Shown: positions 33,506 through 42,586 of the stretch, piece after piece
Numbering within the stretch: position 1 is the first letter of the stretch
How the letters are laid out: the number at the start of each line of letters is the position of its first letter
Assembly: GCF_024753135.1 (NCBI RefSeq)
Contig: NZ_JANUGP010000005.1
Coordinates: 1 to 64,000, forward strand
Direction of reading: 5' to 3'
Length of the DNA: 64,000 bases
From: Streptomyces pyxinicus
Lineage (GTDB): Bacteria; Actinomycetota; Actinomycetes; Streptomycetales; Streptomycetaceae
Made by a program: the position numbers and the translations under genes
Notes under the pieces: model-generated
The model's input: only the letters and a program-made list of their open reading frames with translations
What the model was told of the DNA's origin: nothing
The model's database searches: none

Positions 33506-34405
33506 ATGGCGAACCAGTACACCGTGGCGATCCTCGGCCCGGGCGGCACGGGCGGCCTCCTGGCAGCCCTGCTCTCCCGCGCCGGACACCGCGTGATCTG
33601 CCTGGCCCAGGACCGTACGGCAGCAGCTCTGCGCGGCAACGGCATCACGGTCCGCAGCGCCCGGTTCGGCGACTTCACGGCCCCCGTGGAGACGGCCACC
33701 GCGCTCCACGAACCGGTGGACGCCTGCCTGGTCACGGTCAAGCACACGGCGCTCGACGCGGCCCTGACCCGCGTCGAGCCCACCGCCCTCGGCGACGCCC
33801 TGCTGGTACCGCTCCTCAACGGCGTCGAACACCCGGCCACCCTGCGCGCCCGCTACCGGCCCGACCGGGTCGCCCCGACCGTCATCCGCGTGGAGTCGAC
33901 CCGGGTGGCGCCGGGCGTGATCGAACACGGCAGCCCGTTCACGGAACTGGACCTGGCCGGCGACGGCGTACCGCGCGCCCGCCTCGACACCCTCGCCGCC
34001 ACCCTCACCGCCGCCGGTACGACGGCTCGGGTGGTCGGGGACGAGACGGCGGCGCTGTGGGCCAAGATGGCGTTCCTCGCCCCCTTCGCCCTGCTCACCA
34101 CCCGCTACGCCCTCCCCCTCGGCGAGGCCCGCACCCGGCACCGGGACGAGCTGCGGGACCTGGTCGCCGAGACGGCGGCCGTCAGCCGGGCCTGCGGCGC
34201 CCCCGCCGACCCGGCCCGGGCACTGGCCCGGTACGACGTCTTCCCGCCCACCGCCAAGTCCTCCATGCAACGGGACGCCGAGGCGGGCCGTCCCCTCGAA
34301 CTCGACGCGATCGGCGGGGCGTTGCTGCGCGCGGCCGAGCGCCACGGCGTACCGGTGCCGGTGACGGCACGGCTGGTACGGGAACTGCGCGAGGCCGGCT
34401 TCTGA
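33506..34405 (+). CDS. Ketopantoate-reductase-like (2-dehydropantoate 2-reductase family) enzyme
   Basis: A 299-residue NADPH-dependent oxidoreductase from ATG 33506 (GGAAGGAACAG upstream). The Rossmann loop is VAILGPGGTGGLLAALLSRA. Family marks follow: CLVTVKHTALDAAL, LLNGVEHPATL, the catalytic-type Lys in AALWAKMAFLAPFALLTT, and the C-terminal SSMQRDAEAGRPLELDAIGG with ERHGVPVP. In pantothenate synthesis PanE makes pantoate; Streptomyces carry several paralogues, so this one may reduce another 2-oxo acid. Confidence 0.88.
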   Translation: MANQYTVAILGPGGTGGLLAALLSRAGHRVICLAQDRTAAALRGNGITVRSARFGDFTAPVETATALHEPVDACLVTVKHTALDAALTRVEPTALGDALLVPLLNGVEHPATLRARYRPDRVAPTVIRVESTRVAPGVIEHGSPFTELDLAGDGVPRARLDTLAATLTAAGTTARVVGDETAALWAKMAFLAPFALLTTRYALPLGEARTRHRDELRDLVAETAAVSRACGAPADPARALARYDVFPPTAKSSMQRDAEAGRPLELDAIGGALLRAAERHGVPVPVTARLVRELREAGF

Positions 34406-34505
34406 GACCCGGGAGGTTCGGCCGGGTCACCCGTTCGGCTGAACCTCCTCCTCATCCCCCGGACGAACTCGCCTCACAAAATCGAACAGGCGTACCATTG
34501 CCGTC

Positions 34506-34844
34506 GTGGCCAAGACCTACGACTTCCCCAGCGACCTCCTCGCCGCCCAGGAGGAGCTGCATCAGGTCCGGGCCGAGTTGTCGGCCCTGCTCAGGCGGCT
34601 GCCGTGGTCGGTGGCACCGCTGGACGGCTTCAGCGACGACACCGGCTGGCGCAAGGCGGAGCGCCCCGCCTCCCCGGGCTGGACGGCCGACGAACAGGCC
34701 GAGGTGGAGAAGCTGCGCCGCCGCGAACACGAGCTGGCGGTCTTCGTCACCACCCATCGCTTCTGGGCCGAGGTGGCGGCAGCGGACCGCATGAACGCCC
34801 GAGCCACCCTGAAACACACCCCCGAGCCCCCACCGGACGCCTGA
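34506..34844 (+). CDS. Small helical hypothetical protein
   Basis: A 112-residue soluble protein starting at GTG 34506. It begins MAKTYDFPSDLLAAQEELHQ and is mostly helical and charged (RAELSALLRRLPWSV, DEQAEVEKLRRREHELAVFV), with GWTADEQAEV in the middle. The pattern is one of conserved small Streptomyces proteins without known function. A terminator at 34881-34908 follows. Confidence 0.75.
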   Translation: MAKTYDFPSDLLAAQEELHQVRAELSALLRRLPWSVAPLDGFSDDTGWRKAERPASPGWTADEQAEVEKLRRREHELAVFVTTHRFWAEVAAADRMNARATLKHTPEPPPDA

Positions 34845-34880
34845 CCCGGCCCCCCGGAAACACGGAGCGGAAACACAGAA

Positions 34881-34908
34881 CGGCCCCCGGAGAAACCTCC
34901 GGGGGCCG
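34881..34908. terminator. Bidirectional hairpin terminator
   Basis: CGGCCCCCGGAG pairs with CTCCGGGGGCCG-type sequence across AAAC at 34881-34908. It serves the small gene on the plus strand and tRNA-Val on the minus strand. Confidence 0.8.
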
Positions 34909-34914
34909 ACCGGT

Positions 34915-34985
<71 letters not shown>

Positions 34986-35177
34986 TGAACGCCCGGGCCA
35001 TGCCCAGGTCGAGTGGACAGAGTACCTTGCCGTGCCCAGTGCCCACCACGCACCGGCGCGCGCACCGCCCGCCCCCGAAACTCCCCCGCCCGAAGCGAAC
35101 TGACCGGCCCGTGTGTTCGTCTACAACGGGTGGGAGAATGGCAGCAGCCAGGGTGAGGTTCTGTACGGGAGAGGGAT

Positions 35178-36563
35178 GTGACGGCGACACCGGGCACGTC
35201 AGGGACGCAGCCGTACTCGTCGCCGTCCGCGGGGCGGTGTGCCGCCGTGCGGGACGTACTGACGCTCGTGAGCCTGCCCGTGCTGGCCGCGGCCGGGTTG
35301 TCGGCCGCGTTCGCCGGTGGGGGGACCCGGCGCTGGTTCGGCGGGCGGGCGGAGAGTCAGCGGGCGGAGGCACAGAGCGCGAAGGACGCCGCGGCGGCCG
35401 CGTTCTACGAACTCGACACCGCCCAGCGCGACCTGCGGATCTCCATCGAGACGATCACCGCCGTGGACGACTCCCCGGCCGCCCGGCGCGCGGTGTCCGA
35501 CTTCGAGGCGCTGGGGCGGCGGATCGACGAGGTCAGTCAGCGGTACATCCAGGCCGTGGACGCGCATGACCTGGACCGGGACGACCTGGAGGCCTCGGCG
35601 GCGGCGCGGGCGCGTACGGAGCTGGGCGCGGCCAAGGACGAGCTGGTGCGGGTGAAGGGGGAGCTGGACCGTTTCGGCAGCTCGCTCGGGCCGCTGCTCG
35701 GCACGGCGGAGACGCGGCTCGCCCGGCTGGCGCCGGCGGTGGAGCGGGCCCGGCAGTCGCTGCTGGCCGCGAGCAACGCGCTGGACGCCGCGCGGGAGAG
35801 CGGGCTGGGCGCGGACGAGCTGGCGGCGCGGCTGGCCGCCCTGGGGCCGGAGCTGACGCGGCTGAACCAGGGGGCCGGGCAGCACGGCGTGGCGGCGACG
35901 CTGGAGCGGGCCGAGCGCGTGCAGCGGGAGGCCGGGGCGATCCGGGCGGTGGCCGAGCGGCTGCCGGAGCAGGCGGCCGAGATCGATCACCGGCTGGTGT
36001 CGCTGCGGACCCGGGCGCAGGCGCTGACCACGCGCGCGGGGCAGGTGGAGCCGGTGCTGAGCGAGCTGCGGCGCCGGTTCGCGGTGGCGTGCTGGCAGGA
36101 TCTCCAGCAGGTGCCGGCGCTGGCCGGGGAGAACGTGCGGCAGGCCGAGCTGAAGCTGGCCGAGGCGGGGGCGGCGCGGGACGCGCAGCGCTGGGCGGAC
36201 GCGACGGCGCTGCTGTCGACGGTGCGAGCGCTGCTGAACGCGACGGACGAGGCGGTGTCGGCCGCCGGGGACCGGCTGCGGCGGCTGAACGCGGTGCAGA
36301 AGGACCCGCAGGCGGAGATCGAGCGGACCCGGTTCGCGATCCGGGACGCGCAGCGGCTGGCGATGACGGGGCGTACGACCCCGGATCCGCGGCACGCCCG
36401 TCCACTGGACGACGCGGTGGCCCGGCTGGAGCGGGCGGTCGGCACGCTGGAGGGCCGGCATCCGGACTACTGGCGTTTCCTGACGGAGACGGACGCGGTG
36501 CGGCAGACGGTGGCCCAGGTCGTGTCCCGCATCCGTGAGGACCGGGGCGGTCCGGGGCACTGA
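35178..36563 (+). CDS. Coiled-coil protein with N-terminal hydrophobic segment
   Basis: A 461-residue protein from GTG 35178 (GAGAGGGAT upstream). Residues 27-47 (VLTLVSLPVLAAAGLSAAFA) form a membrane or signal segment. The rest is almost wholly helical with heptad-like Ala/Arg/Glu/Leu sequence (AAKDELVRVKGELDRF, ATLERAERVQREAGAIRAVA, QAELKLAEAGAARDAQRWAD). No catalytic motif is seen. It resembles uncharacterised actinobacterial proteins near TPM-domain or phage-shock-like genes. A structural or membrane-organising role is only a guess. Confidence 0.78.
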   Translation: MTATPGTSGTQPYSSPSAGRCAAVRDVLTLVSLPVLAAAGLSAAFAGGGTRRWFGGRAESQRAEAQSAKDAAAAAFYELDTAQRDLRISIETITAVDDSPAARRAVSDFEALGRRIDEVSQRYIQAVDAHDLDRDDLEASAAARARTELGAAKDELVRVKGELDRFGSSLGPLLGTAETRLARLAPAVERARQSLLAASNALDAARESGLGADELAARLAALGPELTRLNQGAGQHGVAATLERAERVQREAGAIRAVAERLPEQAAEIDHRLVSLRTRAQALTTRAGQVEPVLSELRRRFAVACWQDLQQVPALAGENVRQAELKLAEAGAARDAQRWADATALLSTVRALLNATDEAVSAAGDRLRRLNAVQKDPQAEIERTRFAIRDAQRLAMTGRTTPDPRHARPLDDAVARLERAVGTLEGRHPDYWRFLTETDAVRQTVAQVVSRIREDRGGPGH

Positions 36564-36656
36564 GCGGCGCCGCCGGGTTCCTCTGTTGCCGCTCCCCCCG
36601 CCCCGGCGGATAGTGGGTGGAGCGATGGCCTGCCCCAGCGCCCGAGGGAGGCGGCA

Positions 36657-37217
36657 ATGGCCACACACGCAGTGCACGGCGGGCCGAAGCGGCGGACGCG
36701 GCTGAACGATCATCTGCCGGTCGACCACCGGCTGAACCGGGTCTACCGCTTCGGTGCGGGTCTGATCGGCGCGTTCCTGGTGGCCTTCGGCATCCTGGGG
36801 CTGATCAACCACATCGGCTTCTTCGGCACCGGCGGGAACACGGTCGTCGGCCTGAACTCCAACGGCACGCTCAGTGTGCTGTCGATCTGTATCGGCGCGC
36901 TGCTGCTGGTCGGCATGGTGATCGGCGGGAACTTCGCCTCGACGCTGAACATGGTGCTGGGCGTGCTGTTCCTGCTGAACGGCTTCCTGTTCCTGGGCCT
37001 GCTGGACAGTGACAGCAATTTCCTGGCGTTCAAGATCCAGAACGTGCTGTTCAGCTTCGTGGTGGGCCTGCTGCTGATGACGTTCGGCATGTACGGCCGG
37101 GTCGGGTCCGTGCTGCCCCACGACAACCCCTACTGGCGGGCCCGGCACCCCGAGGGCGGCGAGCCCCCGGGCCGGGAGCAGGAGACGGGCGTACCGCCGC
37201 TGCCCGGCCGGGAGTAG
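36657..37217 (+). CDS. DUF4383 family membrane protein
   Basis: A 186-residue protein with four helices (GAGLIGAFLVAFGILGLINH, TLSVLSICIGALLLVGMVIG, TLNMVLGVLFLLNGFLFLGL, QNVLFSFVVGLLLMTFGMYG). The pattern, with N-terminal LPVDHRLNRVYR and LNMVLG, is that of DUF4383, common in actinobacteria and of unknown function. The C-terminal 40 residues are hydrophilic. It ends convergently with the amidase gene at a shared terminator. Confidence 0.88.
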   Translation: MATHAVHGGPKRRTRLNDHLPVDHRLNRVYRFGAGLIGAFLVAFGILGLINHIGFFGTGGNTVVGLNSNGTLSVLSICIGALLLVGMVIGGNFASTLNMVLGVLFLLNGFLFLGLLDSDSNFLAFKIQNVLFSFVVGLLLMTFGMYGRVGSVLPHDNPYWRARHPEGGEPPGREQETGVPPLPGRE

Positions 37218-37230
37218 CACCTGTGGCGCA

Positions 37231-37270
37231 GGCCGGCTCGTACTCGGAGATGCCCCGGGACGAGCCGGCC
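37231..37270. terminator. Bidirectional terminator between convergent genes
   Basis: GGCCGGCTCGT (37231-37241) pairs exactly with ACGAGCCGGCC (37260-37270). Confidence 0.8.
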
Positions 37271-37284
37271 CTGTCGCGCCAGGA

Positions 37285-38463
37285 TCAGGTGCGGTAGGCG
37301 TAGAACGCCGCCGTCGGGTACGACGCGATGAGGCTCGCCACCGACCGGTTGTACGTGTTCGTCGAGTGGTACGTCACGTACGGCACGCCGTAGCGGTCGC
37401 GGTAGGTGACGATCATCGAGTGGTCCTTGGACCCGTCCCGGTTGAAGTCCATCTGGAGCACGTCGCCGACGTCGAGCTGGTAGACGTTGGCGAGGCTCGT
37501 GACGCGCTTCGAGGACAGGGCGAACCAGGAGAACTCGTTCACGCCGACGAAGGAGTCGGACTGGATGTCGGCCGTGCCGAACCACTTGTGCCAGTCGTTC
37601 GTGTAGCCGGGCGCGTGCTTCCAGCCGCCGGCCTTGAGGGACTGGCTGACGAAGTTGGTGCAGTCGCCGCCGGCGCCCTGCCCGTTGAAGTCCGGGTAGG
37701 CCTTGTTGTAGTTCTTCCAGTACTTGGCCGCGTATGCCGCCATCGCCTGGTAGTCGTAGCCGGAGGCCGTGAAGTTCTTCGGCTTGGCCGCGGCCGGCCA
37801 GCTGGTGGCCGAGCGGGTCGCGTCCGGCGGGCTGTCGTCGTCCACGGTCTTCACGGAGGCCACGGACGGCTTGGCGACCTGGTTGACGGCGAGGTAGCCG
37901 TCGTCGGTGTCGCGGATGCCGGTGAGCTGCCAGGTCCCCGAGCGGTCGGCCTCGAAGGTCAGCTCGTGGTGGGCCTGGAAGCCGGTGTTCTTCTGGTTCC
38001 TGGACACCGGGCGCTCGTAGGTGAGCGTGGTCGTCTCGGTCACGGCGACCTTGGCCTTGCGGCCCTTGACCTGGGTGGCGTCCAGGGTGACCTGGGTGCT
38101 GCCGTCGCTGTACTTCTCGCCGAGCTTGGCGAGGGTGGAGCGGCGGTCGCGCAGCTGTCCGAGGGCGGAGTCCTGCTGGCGGTTCTGTCCGCCGGACATC
38201 CGCACCGACCCGGAGAAGCCGGCGGTGTGGCGGGTCCGGGACTTGCCGGCGCCGTCCACGAGGGCCTGGGTGCGGTCGGTGAACACGGCGTCGGCCAGGC
38301 GCTGGAAGGTCGCCTTGGTCTTCGCGTCCACCGTCGGGTCGTCGGTGACCGCGGCGCCGGCGCTCCAGTTGGGCACCAGTGCCACACCGGCGACGACCGA
38401 GGCGGCGGCGACCGTGACTATGGAGGCGCGGCGCCGCTTACGGCTCAGTTTTCTAGATTTCAA
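37285..38463 (-). CDS. Secreted amidase-domain (amidase_6) protein
   Basis: A 392-residue exported protein with a long twin-Arg/Lys-rich signal (MKSRKLSRKRRRASIVTVAA). Residues 40-230 form an uncharacterised N-terminal region rich in charged residues (TFQRLADAVFTDRTQALVDG, YLAVNQVAKPSVASV). The C-terminal amidase_6 (CHAP/NlpC-like) domain starts at about 240: YDYQAMAAYAAKYWKNY, then GAGGDCTNFVSQSLKAGG with the catalytic Cys, and DGSKDHSMIVTYRDR with the His. Enzymes of this type cut amide bonds in peptides or the cell wall. The gene neighbours a deacetylase and a PBP. Confidence 0.88.
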   Translation of the reverse strand: MKSRKLSRKRRRASIVTVAAASVVAGVALVPNWSAGAAVTDDPTVDAKTKATFQRLADAVFTDRTQALVDGAGKSRTRHTAGFSGSVRMSGGQNRQQDSALGQLRDRRSTLAKLGEKYSDGSTQVTLDATQVKGRKAKVAVTETTTLTYERPVSRNQKNTGFQAHHELTFEADRSGTWQLTGIRDTDDGYLAVNQVAKPSVASVKTVDDDSPPDATRSATSWPAAAKPKNFTASGYDYQAMAAYAAKYWKNYNKAYPDFNGQGAGGDCTNFVSQSLKAGGWKHAPGYTNDWHKWFGTADIQSDSFVGVNEFSWFALSSKRVTSLANVYQLDVGDVLQMDFNRDGSKDHSMIVTYRDRYGVPYVTYHSTNTYNRSVASLIASYPTAAFYAYRT

Positions 38464-38576
38464 TGGTGTTCCCCTTCACTCCGGTACTCCTACCGGGAGG
38501 TAGGGCGCATCTTCGCATGCCGTGTGCGGCTGTTGTGAAGGGGGTTTGCACAAGTGGAACCTTGGGGCGCGGTCCG

Positions 38577-39866
38577 TCACTTGACGACCGTGGACCAGTC
38601 CGGGGACTGGGCGGGGTCGAGGCTGCGCAGCGCGGCGAGGGTCGAGGGCTTCTGGACGTCGAGCCAGTCGGCGAGTTCCTTGAAGGACACGCACTTGACG
38701 CCCTTCTTGGTGCAGACGTTCTTGACGACCTGGTCGATGGATTTCATGTAGATGCCGCCGTTCCAGTCCTCGAAGTGGTTGCCGATGAACAGCGGGGCGC
38801 GGCTGCCGTAGTAGACGCGGTTGAAGCCGGCCATGTAGGAGTCGACGGTCTGCTGCTCCCATTCGGGGAACTTGGCCGGGTCGCCCTGGGTCTCGCCGTC
38901 GGACTGGTTGTAGAGGAAGTTGAAGTCCATGGACAGGCCCTGGAACTTGCCGTTCTCGTACGGCAGCATCTGGAGCGGGAAGTCCCAGATGCCGTTCTTC
39001 TTGGAGGGCCATATCTGGAAGTCGCCCGGGGAGCTGGCGTCGTAGCGCCAGCCGTAGCTCTTGATGGCCTTCAGCAGGTTCTTCTGGCCCTCCAGGCAGG
39101 GCGCCCGGCCGCCGGTGACCTCCTTCTTGAAGTCGAAGGGCAGCGCGGGGACGTCCTTGAAGCCGGTGTTGGTCTTCCAGTTCTCCACGAAGGAGTAGAA
39201 CTGGTCGATCTCGCTCTTCCACTGCTCGACGCTCCAGTCGCCGCCGCCCTTGGCGCCGCAGAAGTGGCCGTTGAAGTGGGTGCCGATCTCGTTGCCGTCC
39301 TGGTAGGCCGCGGAGAGCTGCTGGAGGGTGGTGCGGATGTGGTCGTCGGTGGCGTAGTCGATGGCGGCGTCGCCGGCCGAGTGCATGGGGCCGTGGTACT
39401 TGCTCTTCTCGCTCTTGGGCAGCAGGTAGATGCCGGTGAGGAAGAAGGTCATGTGGGCGTCGTACTGCTTGGCCATCTCCCGGTAGTGGGAGAAGAGGTG
39501 GTCGCTGCCCTCCAGGGCGCCGTCCCAGGAGAAGACGACGAACTGGGGTGGTTTCTCACCGGGTTTGAGCGGCACCGGCTTCAACTGGTTCTTCTGCGGG
39601 CCGGTGTAGGAGGTGGAGCCGTCGCCGAGGACGTGGGTCTTGCCGTCCCACTCGGGTGTCTTGCCGGCCTTCGGGGTCGCCGCGGGCTTCTTGTCGGCGG
39701 AGGCCGCGGGTGTGGTGTGGTCGGGGCGGCCGAGGGCCAGGTACCCGGCCACCAGGGAGGCCACGACGAGGAAGGCGGCGAGGGTCAGGACCTGGGGGCG
39801 GGTGGCGGCGGGGACGCGGCGGCGAGGGGTGGCCCGGCGACGGCCCGACGGCTTCTTGCTGGACAT
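38577..39866 (-). CDS. Membrane-anchored polysaccharide-deacetylase-like protein
   Basis: A 429-residue protein with one N-terminal anchor (VLTLAAFLVVASLVAGYLAL, residues 26-45) after a basic head, so the catalytic part lies outside. The NodB-like (beta/alpha)7 fold is indicated by PPQFVVFSWDGALEGSDHLF (motif 1 with a single Asp), HMTFFLTGIYLLPKS and the GNEIGTHFNGHFCG His motif, and by APLFIGNHFEDWNGG near the end. The usual double Asp of motif 1 is Trp-Asp here. It may act on peptidoglycan or a secreted glycan. The start is 45 bases after the PBP stop. Confidence 0.87.
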   Translation of the reverse strand: MSSKKPSGRRRATPRRRVPAATRPQVLTLAAFLVVASLVAGYLALGRPDHTTPAASADKKPAATPKAGKTPEWDGKTHVLGDGSTSYTGPQKNQLKPVPLKPGEKPPQFVVFSWDGALEGSDHLFSHYREMAKQYDAHMTFFLTGIYLLPKSEKSKYHGPMHSAGDAAIDYATDDHIRTTLQQLSAAYQDGNEIGTHFNGHFCGAKGGGDWSVEQWKSEIDQFYSFVENWKTNTGFKDVPALPFDFKKEVTGGRAPCLEGQKNLLKAIKSYGWRYDASSPGDFQIWPSKKNGIWDFPLQMLPYENGKFQGLSMDFNFLYNQSDGETQGDPAKFPEWEQQTVDSYMAGFNRVYYGSRAPLFIGNHFEDWNGGIYMKSIDQVVKNVCTKKGVKCVSFKELADWLDVQKPSTLAALRSLDPAQSPDWSTVVK

Positions 39867-39910
39867 GCGCGGCTCATTCTCCGATGGGTGAGGGGGTACG
39901 GGTCCGGTGG

Positions 39911-42157
39911 TCAGTCAAGACCCGTCGCGGCCGACCAGAGGTTGTACGGCACGTCGTCCGTGGAGTTCCCGGCCAGTCCGTCGAGCGGCAGTGGCTCAAG
40001 GGACTTGGCCAGGTCGATGCGGTAGACGACGACCGCCGTCGAGACGGAGTCGGCCGTGCCGGCGTACCAGGCGGCGGTGTCCTTCTCGGTGGTGCCTGCC
40101 TTTCCGGCCACCCCGGGGTGGGCGGCGGCCGTGTCGGGGTGTCCGTTGCGGAAGGAGTCGGTGAGGGCGTCGGTGACCTGCTCGGCGACCTCGGCGCCGA
40201 CGGCGCGCTCGGGGTGCGGGGTGGCCAGCGGGACCGGGGCGCCATTGCGGGTGACGCGGCTGACGGAGTACGGCTCGGTGTGGGTGCCGTCGGCGGCGAA
40301 GGTGGCGTAGGCACTGGCCATCCGGATCGCGCTGGGCGTGGAGTTGCCCAGGGAGAGGGCCGGCACCTGGGGGCCGATGCTGGAGGGCAGCAGTCCGGCG
40401 GCCTCGGCGGTCCGGCGGACCGTCTTCAGGCCGGTGTCCATGCCGAGTTGCATGAACGGCGTGTTGACGGAGCGGGCGAGGGCCTCGCGCAGGGTGATCT
40501 GCCCGTAGGATCTGCCGCCGTCGTTGTGCGCGGCGACCTTCTTGCCGCTGCGGTCCCAGTAGGGGCCCTCGGGGGTGGTGACGGGCACGCCGTCGTCGCC
40601 GTCGTAGACGCTGTCGGGGGTGACAGTGGTGGCGGCGCCGTCGCGTGTTTTGCGGGCGCCGTGTTCGAGTCCCGCGGCGTAGACGAACGGCAGGAAGGCG
40701 CTGCCGGCCGGGACGGTGGTGGCGTTGGACTCGTTGTAGCCCTGTTTACGGTGGTCGGGGCCGCCGTAGACGGCGAGGATCCGTCCGTCGGAGGCGACCG
40801 AGGAGGCGCCGTAGTGGCCGTTCTTCGCGGCCTTGGGGTTGTCCTGCTCGGCCTTCTTGCGGGCCTTGCCGACGGCGTCGGTGAGGGCCTTCTCCCGCTT
40901 GCGGTCGAAGGTGGTGTAGATCTGGTAGCCGCCCAGGTCGAACTGCTTGGCGGTGAGGTGGGCGGCGTTCTTGGCGTACTGCGAGGCGAGTTCGACCAGG
41001 TAGTCGCTCTGCTCGCCGGTGTCGTAGAGCGGGTTGTTCTTCAGCGGGTCGGGGAACGTCTTGTAGGTGGCCCGTTCCCGCGGCGACAGCTTGCCGATCT
41101 TGACCATGCGGTCGAGGATCCAGGACCAGCGTTCCACGGCCCGCTTGTGGTTGGCGGCGCTCAGGGTGGGGTCGTAGAGTCCGGCGCCCTTGAGCAGCGA
41201 GGCGAGCATGGCCGCCTGGGAGGCGTTGAGCTTGCTGACGTCCTTGCCGTAGTAGGCCTGGGCGGCGCGCTGGATGCCGTAGGTGCCGCGGCCGAACCAG
41301 CTGGTGTTGAGATAGCCCTCAAGGATCTTGTCCTTGCTCATCTTGTTGTCGAGCTTGAGGGAGATCATCGCCTCGGTGAATTTGCGGCTGATGGTCCTGT
41401 TCTGCGTGAGATAAACATTTTTGACGTATTGCTGGGTGATCGTGGAACCGCCCTCGGTGTCCCCTTCGCCGACGGTGCGGAACAGCGCGCGGCTGATGCC
41501 TTTGACCGAGACGCCCGGGTCCGAGTAGAAATCCTCGTTCTCCGCGGCGAGCACCGCCCAGCGGACGTCCTCGGGTATTTCCTTCAGCGGCATCGCCTGC
41601 CGCTGCACCCAGCCGGTGCGGGCCATGGGCGTGCCGTCGGACCAGAAGTAGACGTTGTCCTGCTGTGTCGCGTACGAGTTCAGGTTGCTCGGTATGTCGG
41701 TGAGCGCGTAGGCGGTGACGAGGAAGGCGGACAGCAGCCCGAAGGAGGCCAGGGTGGCGCCGAGCCACTGCCGCCAGGACGGCATCCAGCGCCGCCAGCC
41801 GGTGCGGCCGGGGCGCGGGTAGACGGGCTTGAGGCGGCGCGCGTAGGGGGCCAGGCGGCGGGCGTACGGCGCGAGGGGCGCGAGCAGCGGACGCAGCCGG
41901 GCCGGGAGACCGGCGAGGGGGGCGGTGAGGGCGGCGGCGCGCTCCTTGCCGGTGGGGCGGGCGCTGCGGCGCCGCTCGGCCCGGCCGCCGACGGCCTGCT
42001 CCGGCTCCGGCTTCCCGGGGGGTGGCGGCACCCGGAGCTGCATGGTCTCGTCCGCCTTGGGCACCCTCAGGAAGAGGGTCTCGTCGCTGTCGAACGCCCC
42101 CTCGTCACGGCCCTTCCGGCTCTCGGAACGGCCCTCCCCCTGCGACGCATCGGTCAC
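39911..42157 (-). CDS. Class A penicillin-binding protein: GT51 domain intact, transpeptidase domain degenerate
   Basis: A 748-residue protein from GTG 42157 (GGGAGGGAGA upstream). A basic cytoplasmic head precedes one membrane helix (LGATLASFGLLSAFLVTAYA). The GT51 domain is complete: WAVLAAENEDFYSDPGVS (about 196), EGGSTITQQYVKNVYLTQN, KFTEAMISLKLDNKMSKDKI and GYLNTSWFGRGTYGI. The transpeptidase region has GSAFLPFVYAAGLEH at the SxxK site, with Leu 489 in place of Lys; SVN is kept (S563) and KTG reads KAG (686). It should polymerise glycan, but cross-linking by this chain is doubtful. The first gene of a cell-wall trio. Confidence 0.9.
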   Translation of the reverse strand: MTDASQGEGRSESRKGRDEGAFDSDETLFLRVPKADETMQLRVPPPPGKPEPEQAVGGRAERRRSARPTGKERAAALTAPLAGLPARLRPLLAPLAPYARRLAPYARRLKPVYPRPGRTGWRRWMPSWRQWLGATLASFGLLSAFLVTAYALTDIPSNLNSYATQQDNVYFWSDGTPMARTGWVQRQAMPLKEIPEDVRWAVLAAENEDFYSDPGVSVKGISRALFRTVGEGDTEGGSTITQQYVKNVYLTQNRTISRKFTEAMISLKLDNKMSKDKILEGYLNTSWFGRGTYGIQRAAQAYYGKDVSKLNASQAAMLASLLKGAGLYDPTLSAANHKRAVERWSWILDRMVKIGKLSPRERATYKTFPDPLKNNPLYDTGEQSDYLVELASQYAKNAAHLTAKQFDLGGYQIYTTFDRKREKALTDAVGKARKKAEQDNPKAAKNGHYGASSVASDGRILAVYGGPDHRKQGYNESNATTVPAGSAFLPFVYAAGLEHGARKTRDGAATTVTPDSVYDGDDGVPVTTPEGPYWDRSGKKVAAHNDGGRSYGQITLREALARSVNTPFMQLGMDTGLKTVRRTAEAAGLLPSSIGPQVPALSLGNSTPSAIRMASAYATFAADGTHTEPYSVSRVTRNGAPVPLATPHPERAVGAEVAEQVTDALTDSFRNGHPDTAAAHPGVAGKAGTTEKDTAAWYAGTADSVSTAVVVYRIDLAKSLEPLPLDGLAGNSTDDVPYNLWSAATGLD

Positions 42158-42334
42158 GAACGCGTCTCCCTCCCCACTCGATCTTGCTCGCGCGGGAGAG
42201 CTGAGCATCCTCGCAACGGCGTTCACAAGTTATCAGCGATATTTTCGAATCCTCCGCACAGACGGTGGATGAAATGCAACACTCATGAAACGTTGAGACA
42301 CCGGTCCCCGGCCCCTCGCGACTAACCTGGCCCC

Positions 42335-42559
42335 ATGCCTCGCTATGAGTATCGCTGCCGAACCTGTGGTGACACGTTCGAAATGAGCCGTCCCATGGCC
42401 GAGTCCGCGTCCCCCGCCGCCTGCCCCGCCGGTCACGACGACACGGTCAAGCTGCTGTCGACGGTCGCCGTGGGCGGCCGGGCCGGCACCGCCCCGGCCG
42501 CCGCGCCCGCCCCGGCGGGCGGAGGCGGCGGCTGCTGCGGCGGGGGCTGCTGCGGCTAG
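42335..42559 (+). CDS. FmdB-family zinc-ribbon protein
   Basis: A 74-residue protein beginning MPRYEYRCRTCGDTFEMSRP, the FmdB/CxxC_CxxC_SSSS zinc-ribbon start; the second metal pair is replaced by a single CPAGHDD. The tail is low-complexity, ending GGGGGCCGGGCCG with two Cys pairs. Such small proteins are proposed regulators or metal carriers. It is divergent from the PBP gene and stands alone. Confidence 0.88.
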   Translation: MPRYEYRCRTCGDTFEMSRPMAESASPAACPAGHDDTVKLLSTVAVGGRAGTAPAAAPAPAGGGGGCCGGGCCG

Positions 42560-42586
42560 GTCCGGCCCCGCCCTCCGCGCTCCCGG

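Noticed and set aside
34482..34497. LexA (SOS) box in front of the small gene at 34506
   Set aside because: Only the left half TCGAAC fits; the right half is GTACCA rather than GTTCGA.
35199..37220. A 673-codon minus-strand open frame opposite the coiled-coil and DUF4383 genes
   Set aside because: It is Arg/Gln/His-rich shadow sequence without any domain and conflicts with two well-supported genes.
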